The notes beneath the pieces are model-generated. The model saw only the letters and a program-made list of their open reading frames with translations. It was not told the DNA's origin and ran no database searches. Shown in pieces: positions 47,350 through 59,290 of a stretch of DNA of 64,000 nt. Position numbers and translations under genes: made by a program. Source of the stretch: Blasia pusilla (Eukaryota > Marchantiophyta > Marchantiopsida > Blasiales); NCBI GenBank assembly GCA_050084515.1, contig CM114275.1, forward strand, positions 20,708,001 to 20,772,000, given 5' to 3'. How positions within the stretch are numbered: position 1 is the stretch's first letter; every line of letters starts with the position of its first letter.

Positions 47350-47758
47350 TGTTGAGATATGTACGATGGAATGGTTCTTGGTTGCATCGGCTCTCTAGAG
47401 CCTATTTGCGCCACAAGTGACAAAACCCTTTCTCTAGGTGTTGTATGTAGAAAACTACTAAAGAAGCATAACTGATGGGCCACAATTCTCACACTCACAC
47501 ACCACCGTGGAGAACGGAATTTTGCACTTAGAGAAGAAATGAAGATTGGTCCCCTACTCAATTGTATAGGATATGTACAAGCATCCCTAACCCTAATCCT
47601 AACCATTGTCTTAAGTTAGACTAAATATGATTTATTAACCCTAGTTAAGAGAATCATACTTAACTAACTAACCAAGATTAAACTTTGCTACTTTTTATGA
47701 GTATCAAATATAGTAGTGTGGGTCTCTGATGAACTTGACTATAACTCGATCTTTAATA
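47350..47758 (-). repeat. Ty1/copia-type 3' LTR
   Basis: Read on the minus strand it begins TATTAAAG at 47758, next to a polypurine tract (CTTAAGGGGAA), and ends ATATCTCAACA at 47350. TGTT...AACA ends are expected for copia LTRs; the first G has changed to A. About 409 bp. Confidence 0.65.
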
Positions 47759-50669
47759 GTTCCCCTTAAGTTCGTATTGATATCTCTAACACCTAAATCA
47801 TTTTTAAACATCTCAAACTTATCTCTACTTGATGCCTTTGATCTGTATCTATATATACAAGATCAATTTCTCTTGCAAACACTTTCTCTCTGATAAAATG
47901 GTAGTGCACCTCAACATATTTTGTTCGAGCATGAAATACAAGATTATTAGCAAGTTTGATGCTACTAATATTATTTGCATATATTATACTACTTCCTAAG
48001 TATCTAACACCAATCTCAACAAGTAATGGATGAAGTCACAACACGTCACATGATGCTTTGGTTGCTCCTCTTTACTCAACCTCTATTGAAGATAAAGCAA
48101 CTATAGGTTGTTTCTTTGAAGCCCAACTTATGACTACGCTTCCCAAGGTAAATAAATAATCAGATGTGGGATGTCTATCAAACATGTCTCCTACCCAATC
48201 AGCATTTGTTAATCCATGTAATTGTAAACTCAAAGAAGGTTCAAATTAAAACTCGAATTGAACAGAGAATTTCACATACGGCATAATCCTCCTCATAACA
48301 TCAAGATGAGGTTTTCAAGGTGCTTGCATTAATTGGCTCACTATGCCTACTACATAGCTAAATTCTGGCATGGTTATAATCAAATAGATCCAAATTCCAA
48401 CCATGCGTTTGTGTATATTAGAATTTGCAAGCAATTATCCTTCATCCACTCTTAGCTTCACACTGTGGTCTAACTGTGTAGAGATTGGATTACAAACCGC
48501 CATACCATATTTTTAAAACATATTAAAAGCATATTGACGTCATAATAATCACATGTTCTCTCCAATACTTAAGTACTAAAGTTCTCCCAAGTCTTTTGTA
48601 TCAAATTCTGCCTATAACTTTATTTTGACTTGTTGTACCATATTCTCAATACTCCTAGTAATCAAGAGGTTGTCAACATGCAAGGCAATGATAATCGTAT
48701 GATCTTGTTCTCTCAAGACATATAGCAAGGAGCCAAAATCACATACCCTAAAGCCTAACTCTTATAGGACGTATGTAATCTTGTCATACCAAGCTATTGG
48801 AGATTTCTTTAGCCTGTATAGAGGTTTCTTTAACCTACATACGCGAAATGGAAACTCTAGATGCTTATATCCAAGTAGTTGAGTCATGTATATGTGCTCC
48901 TATAGATCTCCATTCAAGAAGGCATTCTTGACGTCCATATGATATAATCTTGACTTCTCACTTATTGCAAATACAACCACTCCTCTCAGAGTCGACATAT
49001 TTCCAATATGCTTAAATATCTCCTTGTAATCGATGTCATATTGTTGTGCATAGCCTTTGGCTACCAATTTGGCTTTGTATCTATTCACTTTACCATCTTG
49101 ATTGCGCTAGACTTTGTAAAACCATTTTCAACCGATAGCTTTCTTATTGGAAGATATATCAACTAGCTCCCAAGTGTGTTGATGTCTAAATGGACCAAGC
49201 TCTTCCTCCATAACTTCAATCCATTCGACTTAGCTTTTAGCTTCTTTGAAACAATTTGGCTCATGTTCTTGATGTATAGGCATCCTATTTGTATGATGTG
49301 TTTAAAGGAATCATTCATTTATGAATCTATGAACAAGATGTGTGACTCTACTTGATCTACAAAATTATTGTTCACATGTGGATGCCTTTTATATTTGACT
49401 TTAGCTATGACTATTGTCAACAAACTTAATATGTACTCTTCCGGACCATGGATTGAAAGATTTAACTAAAGAATCTAAGACCTCTCATAATCCTGCTCTA
49501 GAATTTACGGAAGTTATAGGAAATATATGTGGGTTTATAGTCGTATTACCCCCCTCAACATATGAGTTTAAAAGTGGAAGAGGCTCAGAGCATACCATGA
49601 CTTCAGCTCATAAAAATAAACATAAAGATTAATAATAACTTTCTTAGAGGATGGAATGTAACACTTATACCCCTTACTTTTATAAGCATAGCCAATGAAG
49701 AAACATCTTTTAAATTTGGGATCTAATTCATGGCGTCTTTCAGGAGGAACATGAACATAATAAATAGAGCAAAATATTTTCAGACTGGAAAAATTTGGTT
49801 CACTTAATGTGAAGACTTCGAATGGAGTCTTATCATGAACTTCTTCTATTGGAGTTCAGTTGATTAAGAAGACTACGCACGCTACAATCTTTGCCCAATA
49901 TACCTTAGGCATATTCTTTTTATTCAATATACCACGTGTCGCCTCCGTAATGTGTCAACTCTTCCTTTCAACCACTCCATTATGTTATGGAGTGTAATGG
50001 CAAGTTATTTATCATTGGATGTCATTATGATGTAAGTAGTCATCGAACTTTCCTCCTCCATCATGACGTAATTTGAGAATATGTTCTCTTAACTACTTCT
50101 CTACCATATGTGTGAATATTTGGAATATTAAAAATACCTCGGACTTGGCTTTAGGGTTTAAAACACCTCTGACTTTGCTTTCAAAAAATATACCCATATA
50201 TATATCTATAGAAGTCATAAATACATGAAATAGAGTATTGGCAACCACTAAGGCTATGTTGTGATGTTCTACACATATCAATGTGAATCAACTCCAATAT
50301 CTTGGATGCTCTTATATTTTGTTTTGGAAATGGAAAATCACCTTGTTTTCCAAATCGGCAAGTAGGTCATATCTCTAACATAATAGGACTCGCTAATTTA
50401 GGTAGTCATATTACTAGATTAGATGATGAAAGACTCTATAATTTTTGAAGATTCATATGCCCAATTCTCTTAAACCACATATTTAGATTTGTGACTTGTT
50501 GGCCATTTTGACCCTACATTGTTGTTTGAATCTCTCGCATATAAACGTATAATTTAATTTGATCATTCTACCAAATCTTGTTCTTTTGACTATCATAGTC
50601 TTGTCATCAATTGTTTCAATGAGACAACCATCGATGGTAAACTTCATCAGATAACCCTATTATAGTATA
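47759..50669 (-). pseudogene. Decayed Ty1/copia polyprotein (GAG-pre-integrase, integrase, RT, RNase H)
   Basis: Minus-strand remnants in copia order. A GAG-pre-integrase block with MNLQKL and a GKQ-type Cys motif lies near 50,340-50,500. The integrase end has HNGVVERK near 49,950-49,990 followed by a KTPFEVF block. RT has KAKLVAKGYAQ and MDVKNAFLNGDL (48,900-49,090). The RNase H end has VEVHYHFIREKV near 47,880-47,930. Every part carries stops and frameshifts. The 5' part is missing because the Ty3-type 622-bp unit abuts it at 50669/50670; the remainder may lie beyond the window. Confidence 0.85.
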
Positions 50670-50977
50670 TGTCATGCCCATACACATCGCTACACAACAT
50701 ACATCGTTGTCGACAAACATATACAAAAACACGCATGATCCCATTCTAACTCATGACATCCAAAAAACAAGACAAGAAGTACCAAATTATCTCCAATAAA
50801 TCAAGATCCAATCTCTCTCAACACCATAGCTCTCAAATGTGTGCACTCTCACATGTCTCTCTCAATGTCAAACCAAACCCACTCTCCTAATGAGAGGCTT
50901 GGGTAACACTCACAAGGCAAGGGACCATAGCTTTGTCACCTCGTGCCAAGAGGTTCAACAAAGAGAGAATAAGCTCT

Positions 50978-51013
<36 letters not shown>

Positions 51014-51291
51014 CGTAACCTATGCTCGCAGGTCACCTCCTTAGCTCTTGACATGTTGTAGCGGGTCAAGGGCAACTTTCCAAAGTAGAAAGCCAACTCT
51101 ACCAAATATGGGAATTTACCCAAAATATCATATATATATATGGCTCCAAATGAGCCGAAACGAAAGGAAAACCTGCTCTCTTAGGTTTCCTGGGACCTCA
51201 GCAGGTCATCCTCGACCTCCTGAGCCTTTCCTCCTCTACTCGCGAAGGCGCTCTACCAGATCTCTCCGATCTATCCTAAAAATTCATGACA
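50670..51291 (-). repeat. 622-bp compact unit joining 5'-type and 3'-type element ends
   Basis: On the minus strand it starts TGTCATGAATTTTTAGGAT at 51291, follows the 5' terminal region of copies 2 and 4 to a GATTGGATCTT block, and then switches to the 3' unit sequence from TTGGAGATAATTTGG. It ends GGGCATGACA at 50670. The switch lies at shared GATTGGA, so an internal deletion through microhomology is a simple origin; a complete LTR is the alternative. It contains a CT tract near 50,980-51,010 and a TA run near 51,130. Confidence 0.7.
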
Positions 51292-51293
51292 AC

Positions 51294-51488
51294 TATCGTG
51301 CACATATATATCGCTACAAAACATATATCGTTGTCGACAAACATACACACAATCACGCACGATCCCATGCTAGCTCATGGCATCCAAACAACGAGACAAG
51401 AAGTACCAAAATATCTCCAATCGTCCCCCTAGCTAGTGGTTAGGTCCCTCTAACTCCAAATAGTCATCTATCCCTACCTACCATGATA
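51294..51488 (-). repeat. 195-bp 3' terminal unit, copy 3
   Basis: Same length and layout as in copies 1 and 2, with changed terminal bases (starts TATCATGG, ends GCACGATA). It lies two bases from the 622-bp unit, forming a tandem of 3' end and 5'-type end. Confidence 0.75.
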
Positions 51489-51609
51489 TATATCTCTCAG
51501 ACGCTAAGAGCAAGAAGGACGGGTACTCATGTTGCCCCATCGTTAGTCGCCTTCTTGTCATCCATGTCACAGACATAAGTCGAAATGTAGAACTACATAT
51601 TTTATGTAC

Positions 51610-53020
51610 ATCTTGGACACATCCATCTTCCTTGAGGAGCCCTAGTGAGAGGTGGCGTCAAGCATGCCATATGTCATTATCTCAAACATCCATCATAGAC
51701 TAGCATAGTGGCTACACCACGGGCATAACCACATAGTATACATTGCAAGCCTACAAGAAATATTGCTAAGCTCGGATCAATTATACCGTCAATGTTCGGA
51801 AGGTGACACGACCCACAGTTACGCACATGGTCCTTCCAAATCATATCATTGCGTCCCTCCAATAAGAGAACACCTGATGGCAAAACCTCACGCACTCTCA
51901 AGATTGTGCACCCCATAGTCACATCCAACATTGTGGATGTCTTCTGTTGCAACTAAACATAGTCTCCCTGATGAAACCTCCGAATAGTAGGTCGATAACC
52001 ATCCCCCAAATAGTCGCATACCTCACTATATCTCGATACTGCGTAATCACCAATTTCTCAAACGCCATGGACATTACTCTCTGGAAAAACTCAGCCCTCT
52101 GTGAACATGCTCTCATCCGTACATCAGGGTCATCAAGGTTCAACACCTCACCAACATCTTGACGAATGGCCGCAGGTAAATCTAGCTCACGGCCATAAAT
52201 CAGCAAGTACAATGAGAAAGACACTAAGAATGTCTGTCTGCTGAATCTGTATCCCATCGCTAACCACGACAATAGGAGGTCCCAATCTCCTAGGTGACCT
52301 CTCTACAAGCCATACTTGCGTAATCCTCTCTTCACTGTCTGCATAACCAGCTCTGTTAGTCCATCCGCCTCAGGATGATCTCACGAAGTAGTGCGGTGGT
52401 CGATGAGCACCTGATCACACGAGGCCTGAAACTCCCCGCGAAACTTTGTACCTTGGTCTGTCAACACCTCAGTTGATGCGCCATAATGACTCAACACTCG
52501 ATCTAGGAAGGCATACACTACTCCCTCACTTTCTTTTTAAGGCAATGCAACCAGCTCTATCCACTTTGAGAAGTGCTCGACCATCACCAACACATAACGA
52601 CTATGGCGCTCCGTGAGAGGCAAAGGTCTTGCAAAATCCAAAATCCATCTATAACCTAAATTGATGATCGGAATTGGATGCAAATGTGGAGTTGGAGCAT
52701 TGAACGATGCTCAGACTCGATCACACACCATGCAAACTGTTGAACGTCAGTCTACATGCCTCGCCACAAGTACTATATCTGGAGCAAGCTGTATGTCCGC
52801 TTCACTCCAAAATGACCCGACTGCTCGTGGGCATAAATTACCAAACGTGTTCTCTGTGAAGGATGAGGCACTATACGTACTCTACCATCCTCCCAAACTC
52901 GCAACATATGTGTCCCCTCCCACCGGAACCGTCTGGCTCGCAATAGGAGATGATCCCGCTCTCTAGCACCCACTATGCTCGCAACGCTGCGAGTACGCAA
53001 GTACTGAAAGACCACTCCAT
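51610..53020 (-). pseudogene. Integrase and PHD finger remnants, copy 3
   Basis: Minus strand: HHCC finger start HEQSGHFGVKRTYSLLQI (down to 52773), DDE blocks LTDQGTKFRGEF and HPEADGLTELV, an ORF at 52272-51919 with YGRELDLPAAIRQDVGEVL, and the SH3-like VREVLPSGVLLLEGRND. The PHD finger keeps CILC, but its second pair reads YDGC, a zinc ligand lost by Cys to Tyr, and the remainder is frameshifted. At the RNase H/integrase join this copy reads VVFQYLRT with no stop, unlike copies 1 and 2. Confidence 0.85.
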
Positions 53021-54590
53021 CGTCGTGAATGTCTCGGCCACTTGTCGTCTCCTCACTAGCCTCTAGATCTAAGGACTCTCCATAAGACCTCGCCATCGAA
53101 GTCTCACCAATCTCGCTCCCCATAGCCAACAAGCCCAAATAGGCTGACGCGTGCCATTCTGGCACCAACTCCTCATCACTCACACTATGCCAACGATCTC
53201 CAGTCGCATCTCGCTAACTCGGGCATGGGTTACGGCTCAAACCATCTGCATACTAGTTGAGCATCCCACCTCTATGCACCATCTAGAAGCCATACTCATG
53301 CAACAAAAAAACCCACCTCGTAAGCTTCCATGTAAGCTTGTCGGACTCGATCAACCACTTAAGTGGCTGATGATCAGTAATGATGGTCAAGGGATTTCCA
53401 AATAGATAACACCTGAAATGTACGATAGCCCACACCGCAGCCAAGCACTCATCCTCATACAAGCTATACTTCGCCTTTGCAGCATTGTTCGACTGACTAG
53501 CGTAAGCCACCACGAATTATCTACTATCATCGTCATGCTCATCCTCCCCAACATGCTTCAATCGGTATGCAACTAGACAAGAAGCCCCCTGATCGGTCTC
53601 CTCAATATGGGCGCGGACGTCAATCTATCCTTGAACAACTGAAATGCTCTCTCATGCTCATCCTCCCGTTGCCACTCGTGATCCACCTTGGTCAGCAAGG
53701 TTAGCGGCTTCGCAATCGAACTTAAACCCTTGACGTACCGTCGGTAGAAGTTCACCAATCCCATGAATGTTGCACACCAAGGCCCCTTGAGTATCTCGTA
53801 AGACCCAAGTACTCAATCTGGTCGTAGAAGACCTTGCACTTGCCTGGATGTAGCTTCAGCCCATGTAACTACAATCGTCGAAATACCTCCTTTAGATGTC
53901 GCTCATGCTCCTCAACCGTGGCGCTAAAGACTACAATATCATCAATATAACACCTAGAAAAATCCAGACTTGCCAAGATCCTACCCATGACCCTCTGAAA
54001 TTCAGTCGGGGCTTTCTTAAACCCGAATGGTAAGAACCACTAGTAGTACAAACAATCCTTCCTGTGAGGATCGATGCCCGAAAATGTCATCTTATGCCTG
54101 TCCTCCAATTTGATAGGCAGTTGATGGTATCCATCTCGAAGATCCAATGAACTGAAGACCTTTAATTTGCATGCCCAATAGCATCAAAGATCTCTTCAAG
54201 GGTGGGCATGGTATACCTACTGGACTTTGTCTGCCGATTGATAGGTCGATAATCTCCACACATCCGCCTATCCGTCTAGTTGCCATGCACATCCTTCTTG
54301 GCGGGCATGACAGTGGCAGATGCATACTCTCCACTAGTCCTGCTCCAACCAAGTCCTGGCTCCTACTCTGAATCAGAGCCCTCTCCATGTCACTGTACTT
54401 GTAGGCTCTTCGGAAGATCGGCGTGTCACTCGATAACTCAATGCGGATATGTGGACCCTTTAACGTACCCAAATCCTGCATGCTAAATGAAAAACAACTC
54501 TTATAACTTCTAAGGAATTGGTGTATCCAGCGCCGCTCTCCTCTTGTCAACTTAGGGCCCATATCTAGCTCCCAAGTCTCCATCGTGACT
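53021..54590 (-). pseudogene. Reverse transcriptase and RNase H, copy 3
   Basis: Minus-strand blocks in order: LTRGERRWIHQFLRSYKSCF, the RT fingers in several frames, the YIDDI region near 53,935-53,950, GLVNFYRRYVKGLSS, and RNase H with VAYASQSNNAAKAKY, ECLAAVWAIV and IITDHQPLKWLI. Stops and frameshifts throughout. Confidence 0.88.
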
Positions 54591-54929
54591 ACGATAGGAC
54601 TTTCCGGCTCAGGTGTGAGTGGTTGCTATGGTGCAACCCCGGCTCCTACAATCGAACTCGACTGCTTTCTTGCAACCAACTACAAACTCTCATCTCCACG
54701 TGCGGTACTTGGAATCACGCTCAATATTGTGGCTATCATCTCTTGGCGTACTGCAAAACATCCCAAGAAGTCCAAGGGTGTCTCTCCAGATCAACCATGA
54801 TGTGTCGATCTCCTTGGGTCTCGCCCCCAGCCACTGCCTCAACCGTCTCGGTAGGCATGGGGCGCACCAACGCAACACCTGTGATTTGTCCAATCCTCCA
54901 ACGATGTTGTTGAGCTACTCCTAAGTTGA

Positions 54930-56234
54930 AAATCCATGTCAAGCACTTCAAGTCCATCGCTTGACCCAAGACATGACGTCATGATGCCTCTGATAGTGAC
55001 GGTACTTCTGTCACTCATGTGGGAAATCCATTTCCTTGCTCTTGCTCATTGGCGTTAGGCTCCACCAACCTCTCTACATGGTCATCCCAAACCAAGCCAG
55101 GTCCGGCCTCCTTGAATGCATAGGAAGCGGAAAAACTCACAAATGTGGGAAAGATTGCTCGTGGCATGCCAATCCTATTGACCACAGTCAACGACGATTG
55201 ATCATCGTGCTTCACTGCCTGTGATCGACGACCTGGATCTCGAATGGAATCCACGAGCAAATCGGAGGGGCGCTCCACTCTAGCAGGGCGTATGCTAGAG
55301 TAAACGCCCTGCGCAAAACCTCATGTGGGATGAAGTTAGTCCACCAAAGACGTGGGCGCTGTGCTCTAGAACCTACACTCGCTCCATCCAAAAACATTGT
55401 CGGGTCGATCCATGCGCGCACCTGTCCTGCATTTGTCACCACACAAGATCTCGAATCGCCCAAAATCGGCATATTCTCCATAATGTATGCTAGAGAACGA
55501 GACTGATGCTCCTGCAAGTGTCGCCAAATCCGCATCATCTCCCAAAATAACCTGGAGCGAGTGTCAACTAACCCGCTACCTCGTCCAACACTCGATTGGC
55601 CCTGATACGGCCAACCAGCAATGACCAAATCTATGGCCCCTACCCGCTCCAAGTCCAACGCCCCCAACAATGAAATATCCCTCGGTAGGGAAGTACGGTA
55701 TTCATGGACAACGGACGTAGACAACAAGTCGAGAAAACGGAGGCATAATTGCGCCACATGGTGAAGTGAAACGTGTCTCGTAACATCACCAATCTCCACA
55801 TACAGGTATTGCTGCACGCGTACTCCTGCCTGCAAAACAACAACTAACCTAGTGCTGATCTCTCCAACGAGATCCAACACCCAAATACCCTCCTCTGGGA
55901 TGCGCCACACAAGGGGTGTGGTATCCAAGGGCGTCATCAAAGCACTCCGGGCAACCTCGGGTTTCTCTGACCCGTCACGCTCTGGTGCAAAGGTCTCGCT
56001 CCATGCGGTCTGCACATGCTCAAGGGCTAAGCGTCCAAGCTCCTTAGTCGAGTCCCAAAGCGGCACCTCTCCTTCACAAACAGATGCGGTGACCATGATA
56101 TTCCTCTCCATAGAAATGTTAGGAACGGGAGTGTCGTGTGCATGGACATGTCCCTGAATCAAATCACTAGGCCAAGTGATGGCGCTACTAAACGTTGTTA
56201 AGGTCGTCATCTCTCCTCGCCATTGCTCGATCAC
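54930..56234 (-). pseudogene. C5-cytosine methyltransferase domain, copy 3 (catalytic Cys replaced by Tyr)
   Basis: One frame of 340 codons (56234-55212) covers the end of the protease linker and most of the methyltransferase, making it the longest uninterrupted stretch of this domain in the window. Motif I reads DLVGEI instead of DLFGGI. Motif IV reads GWPYQGQS: the catalytic Cys codon is TAT (plus-strand 55605-55607), a TGT to TAT change. Motif VI reads ENM, and motif VIII RPRLWWTN is intact. A frameshift near 55,270 leads into the frame carrying VVNRIGMPRAIFPTF and EPNANEQEQ. The long frame survives while the active site is lost. Confidence 0.9.
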
Positions 56235-57212
56235 TGCACCTGTACATCGAACAGGTAATGAGCTAAGGCGCCCATCACCTTACTGCCATCATGCTCTGTA
56301 GGATCCTAACTCCTCCTAGTAATCTAGTGTTATACCCATCGGGTATAACACTGCTCCACCAACTTAGACGTCGTAGGACTCTACATCAATCACTATTGTC
56401 TTGGCTCGTACCACGGACTCATCTGTAGGATGTTCTGGGCGAATCCTCACCACGACCTCATGTTGGGTGATATATTGTATGATACTCGCTCCATCCAAGA
56501 ATGTATGTATCCGGAATGGACAACGCTCCACATCGGCCCTCGTCAGGCCGAAACCTCTGAATGCCGCTTTCCCCAACATCAGGGTTGCGCCATTGAATCC
56601 AACAAGACGCGCTGCGGACTAAAAGCTCTACCTCTTAGACTAACCAACTAGAAGATCTCTCCCCGGTTATCCAGCAAAAAAACAACATGAGAAGCCATGG
56701 CACGCTCTATCGCGGGTCCTAGCATCCGCAACCTGCCATGAATTTGACGTGGATGGCCCGAGCATCAGGTCCGAGGATAGATCCATATCTCCTCTACAAT
56801 CACCTCTAAACGTGATGCAGGAACTCTAACTCCATGCTCACACAGCGTAGCGGCGAGTCGGAAAACCTCGGGGGGCGTATCTCCCAACGTCATGACATCG
56901 GAAGCCAAATATAAAGGAGCGAAGTACACAACGGTGGCCGCCCCCTACAACATGCTTGACACATGCCCCTCTTGAGCATCTACAATAGGAGTCATCGCAC
57001 TCGCTTCTCCCATGACCTTCTGTGCCTGCACACCATCAACATCACCAACTCTTCGGAAACTCTCATCTGGAACCATCGATGGGGTCCTCATCGCCTCAGA
57101 CAACGCGAAGGACTGAGGAAGCCTTGTATGTTTCTTGGCTTCCCCTCAATGTGGATCCAACTCTGCGGCTGCTCCACGCGTAACAACTGCGACGGCCTCC
57201 ATCTAGGCAACC
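56235..57212 (-). pseudogene. Linker and protease, copy 3
   Basis: Minus strand: linker blocks matching copies 2 and 4 from a GDVDGVQAQK stretch onward, then the protease. The active-site stretch reads LLDSMAQP instead of LLDSGAQP, so the catalytic loop is changed, and a stop follows directly. Second-half blocks YITQHEVVVRIRPEHP and VESYDV are recognisable at 56,364-56,480. Confidence 0.78.
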
Positions 57213-57745
57213 TGTCACGTATTTTAGGATAGATCGATGAGATCTAGTAAAGCGCCTTCGTGAGTAGTGGAGGACACGCTCATTAATTTGAGGATGACCC
57301 CTCTGAGGCCCTGGGAAACGTGGGAGAGTAGGTTTCCCCTTCGTTTCGGCTCATTTGGAGCCATATTGAATAACTTACTATTTTAGGTAAGTACCATTGT
57401 GAGTATATGATAAACTTTCTATTTTTGATAAGTGGCCCTTGACCTCCTACATTAGGAGCCAAGGAGGTGACTTGGGAGCATAGGTTACCATGGAGAGAGC
57501 TTGGCAGAGGGGAGAGGTATACCTCAAGGAGAGAGAGCTTGAGAGCTCATTCTCTCTTTGTTGAACCTCTTGGCATGAGGCGGCGGAGCTATGATCTTGC
57601 TTGCCTTGTGTGTGTAACCCAAGACTCCCATTAGGAGAGTGGGTTTGGTTTGACATTGAGAGAGATATGTGAGAGTGCACACATGTGAGAACTATGGTGT
57701 TGTGAGAGAGATTGGATCTTATTTTACAAAGAGAGAATGAGTGAG
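57213..57745 (+). promoter_or_regulatory. 5' terminal region of copy 4
   Basis: Collinear with 23843-24378 of copy 2. The first palindromic box is kept near 57,370-57,390 and the second is degraded. It ends in the same GAGAGATTGGATCTT block. Confidence 0.6.
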
Positions 57746-59290
57746 TGAGAGAGCTTCATGGGGGAGCTCGCTGGTCACTTGCTGGTTTTGCAGGCTGGGG
57801 ATCGTATTCTTTGTTCAGCGGTTCATGGGAGTGCTCACCGGAGCAAGAGCTGCTTACTTGTGATATTTCCTTTGCCGATTTCCGTGTGGAAGAGTGGCAT
57901 ACGGAAGCGCTACCCAAATTTTGATAGGAATTGAGTATGTGTGCGGATTTCTCCATGCCGGTGCTCTTGGGAGCACCATGTAGCTTGTTGATTGGTGTTC
58001 TCATGGGTCTTACATTTTCGTTGGTAGAAATCAGCGCGAAAGCACTGCCGAATTTTGTGTGGGAGAAAGAGACATTGGGCTTTACGACAGTCCTTGTCAC
58101 GTTTTACTGGAATGTCCAATTCCAAATATTTTTTGATGCTGTTGTAGATCATGAAGCTGTGCAAATAAACGGTGCACAATTTGGAGTTGCAAGAAAAAAA
58201 TTATGGTCAATCTTGCAAAATTGCCATTGCTAGGCAATTTTTAGGGTAAAATTGTTCAAACCCTAAACCAGCAGCCGCGCCAACGGCGGCCATCGCCGTC
58301 ATAGTCACCGTCAACAGTCCGCCGTCAATGGTCAATTGTCACCATCGACGGTCAACCATCACCGTCAACGGTCCATTATCCATCATCGGCCGCTGCCGTC
58401 GCCTTGCGTTGCTCAGAGCCGTGTTCAGCCGTTTTCCATCCTTTGATTGCCATTGCCGCCATTACGGAGTGAAGGGTATCCCATGACCAGCGTTGATTCT
58501 ATGACTTGCGCCGCCACCACGTACTTTGGTTTGGCCGCCACCGTCATTGCAGTTTCATCATCAACCAGTGATGGAAGATGACCTCGGGTTATGGTGTTTG
58601 AGTTTTCATTTCATTTTGCTATGTTGGGATTGGTAGCCGCTCAACGAGAATCGAGTACCGTGTCGTGACACCCGTAGACGCAACGCGTCACCGATTTCCG
58701 TGCCGTGCCGCTTGTGGCCGCACCGCACCATCTCAATTGCGGAGTCGCTCCTTCACTTAGGAGCAGAGCGTGTGAATTTCTGATTGAGGAGGATATGACG
58801 CTGAGTACCGCACCCCATTCTCGAGTGCTATGCCATTTGTAGCCGTTCCGTGCCGCCAGTGCTGCACCGAACCGCTGGACCTGCACCGCACATCAAGGAG
58901 GTTTGAGCATCGTCAATACGAGAGGAGTACAAATTGCTGATTGGAGGAGTCATCTTCACGACCGAGTTGGGGTCAAGATTGCCAATTGTCAAAGAGCGGC
59001 ATCGATATTATTGTCAGGTTACCCATTGTGGTCTCTTACCATGCACATGTTAGGGAATTACGGGTATTGGGCAATTATTTGGGGATAGTGGGTTTCGTGC
59101 TGATGCTAGGAGCATCGATGATGTATGGGTTTAGGGGACATAGATCTGTGTGGAATGTCCAAAGTTGATGATGGTTTGTCAATGAGACGATAGATGGATT
59201 GTTTTGCCGCACCACGCTGCTTGTTGCCGCACAGCACACGTCTGAGTGAGAGAGTGTAGATTGAGTGCCGCATGTTTAGTTTGAGTGACT
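57746..59290 (+). other. Leader of copy 4
   Basis: Matches the copy 2 leader, with a shortened minisatellite (about 58,303-58,381) and the GCCGC-rich stretch near 58,670-58,880. No conserved ORF. Confidence 0.5.

Larger units (their letters stand above)
51294..57212 (-). mobile_element. Ty3/gypsy retrotransposon copy 3 (interrupted by copy 4)
   Basis: Opposite orientation to the other copies. It runs from linker sequence at 57212 through protease, methyltransferase, RT, RNase H and integrase to PHD remnants and the 195-bp unit (51294-51488). At 57212/57213 it is cut by the first base of copy 4, so its Gag part should resume beyond the window if copy 4 is a simple insertion. Divergence from copies 1 and 2 is larger than between those two. 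Confidence 0.9.

Noticed and set aside
47580-47605. Telomere-like CCCTAA repeats
   Set aside because: Only two or three degenerate units inside a copia LTR.
50670-57212. Element as a tyrosine-recombinase (DIRS/Ngaro) type because of split-repeat-like ends
   Set aside because: It encodes an HHCC/DDE integrase and a Ty3-type RT-RNase H-integrase order; no tyrosine recombinase was seen.
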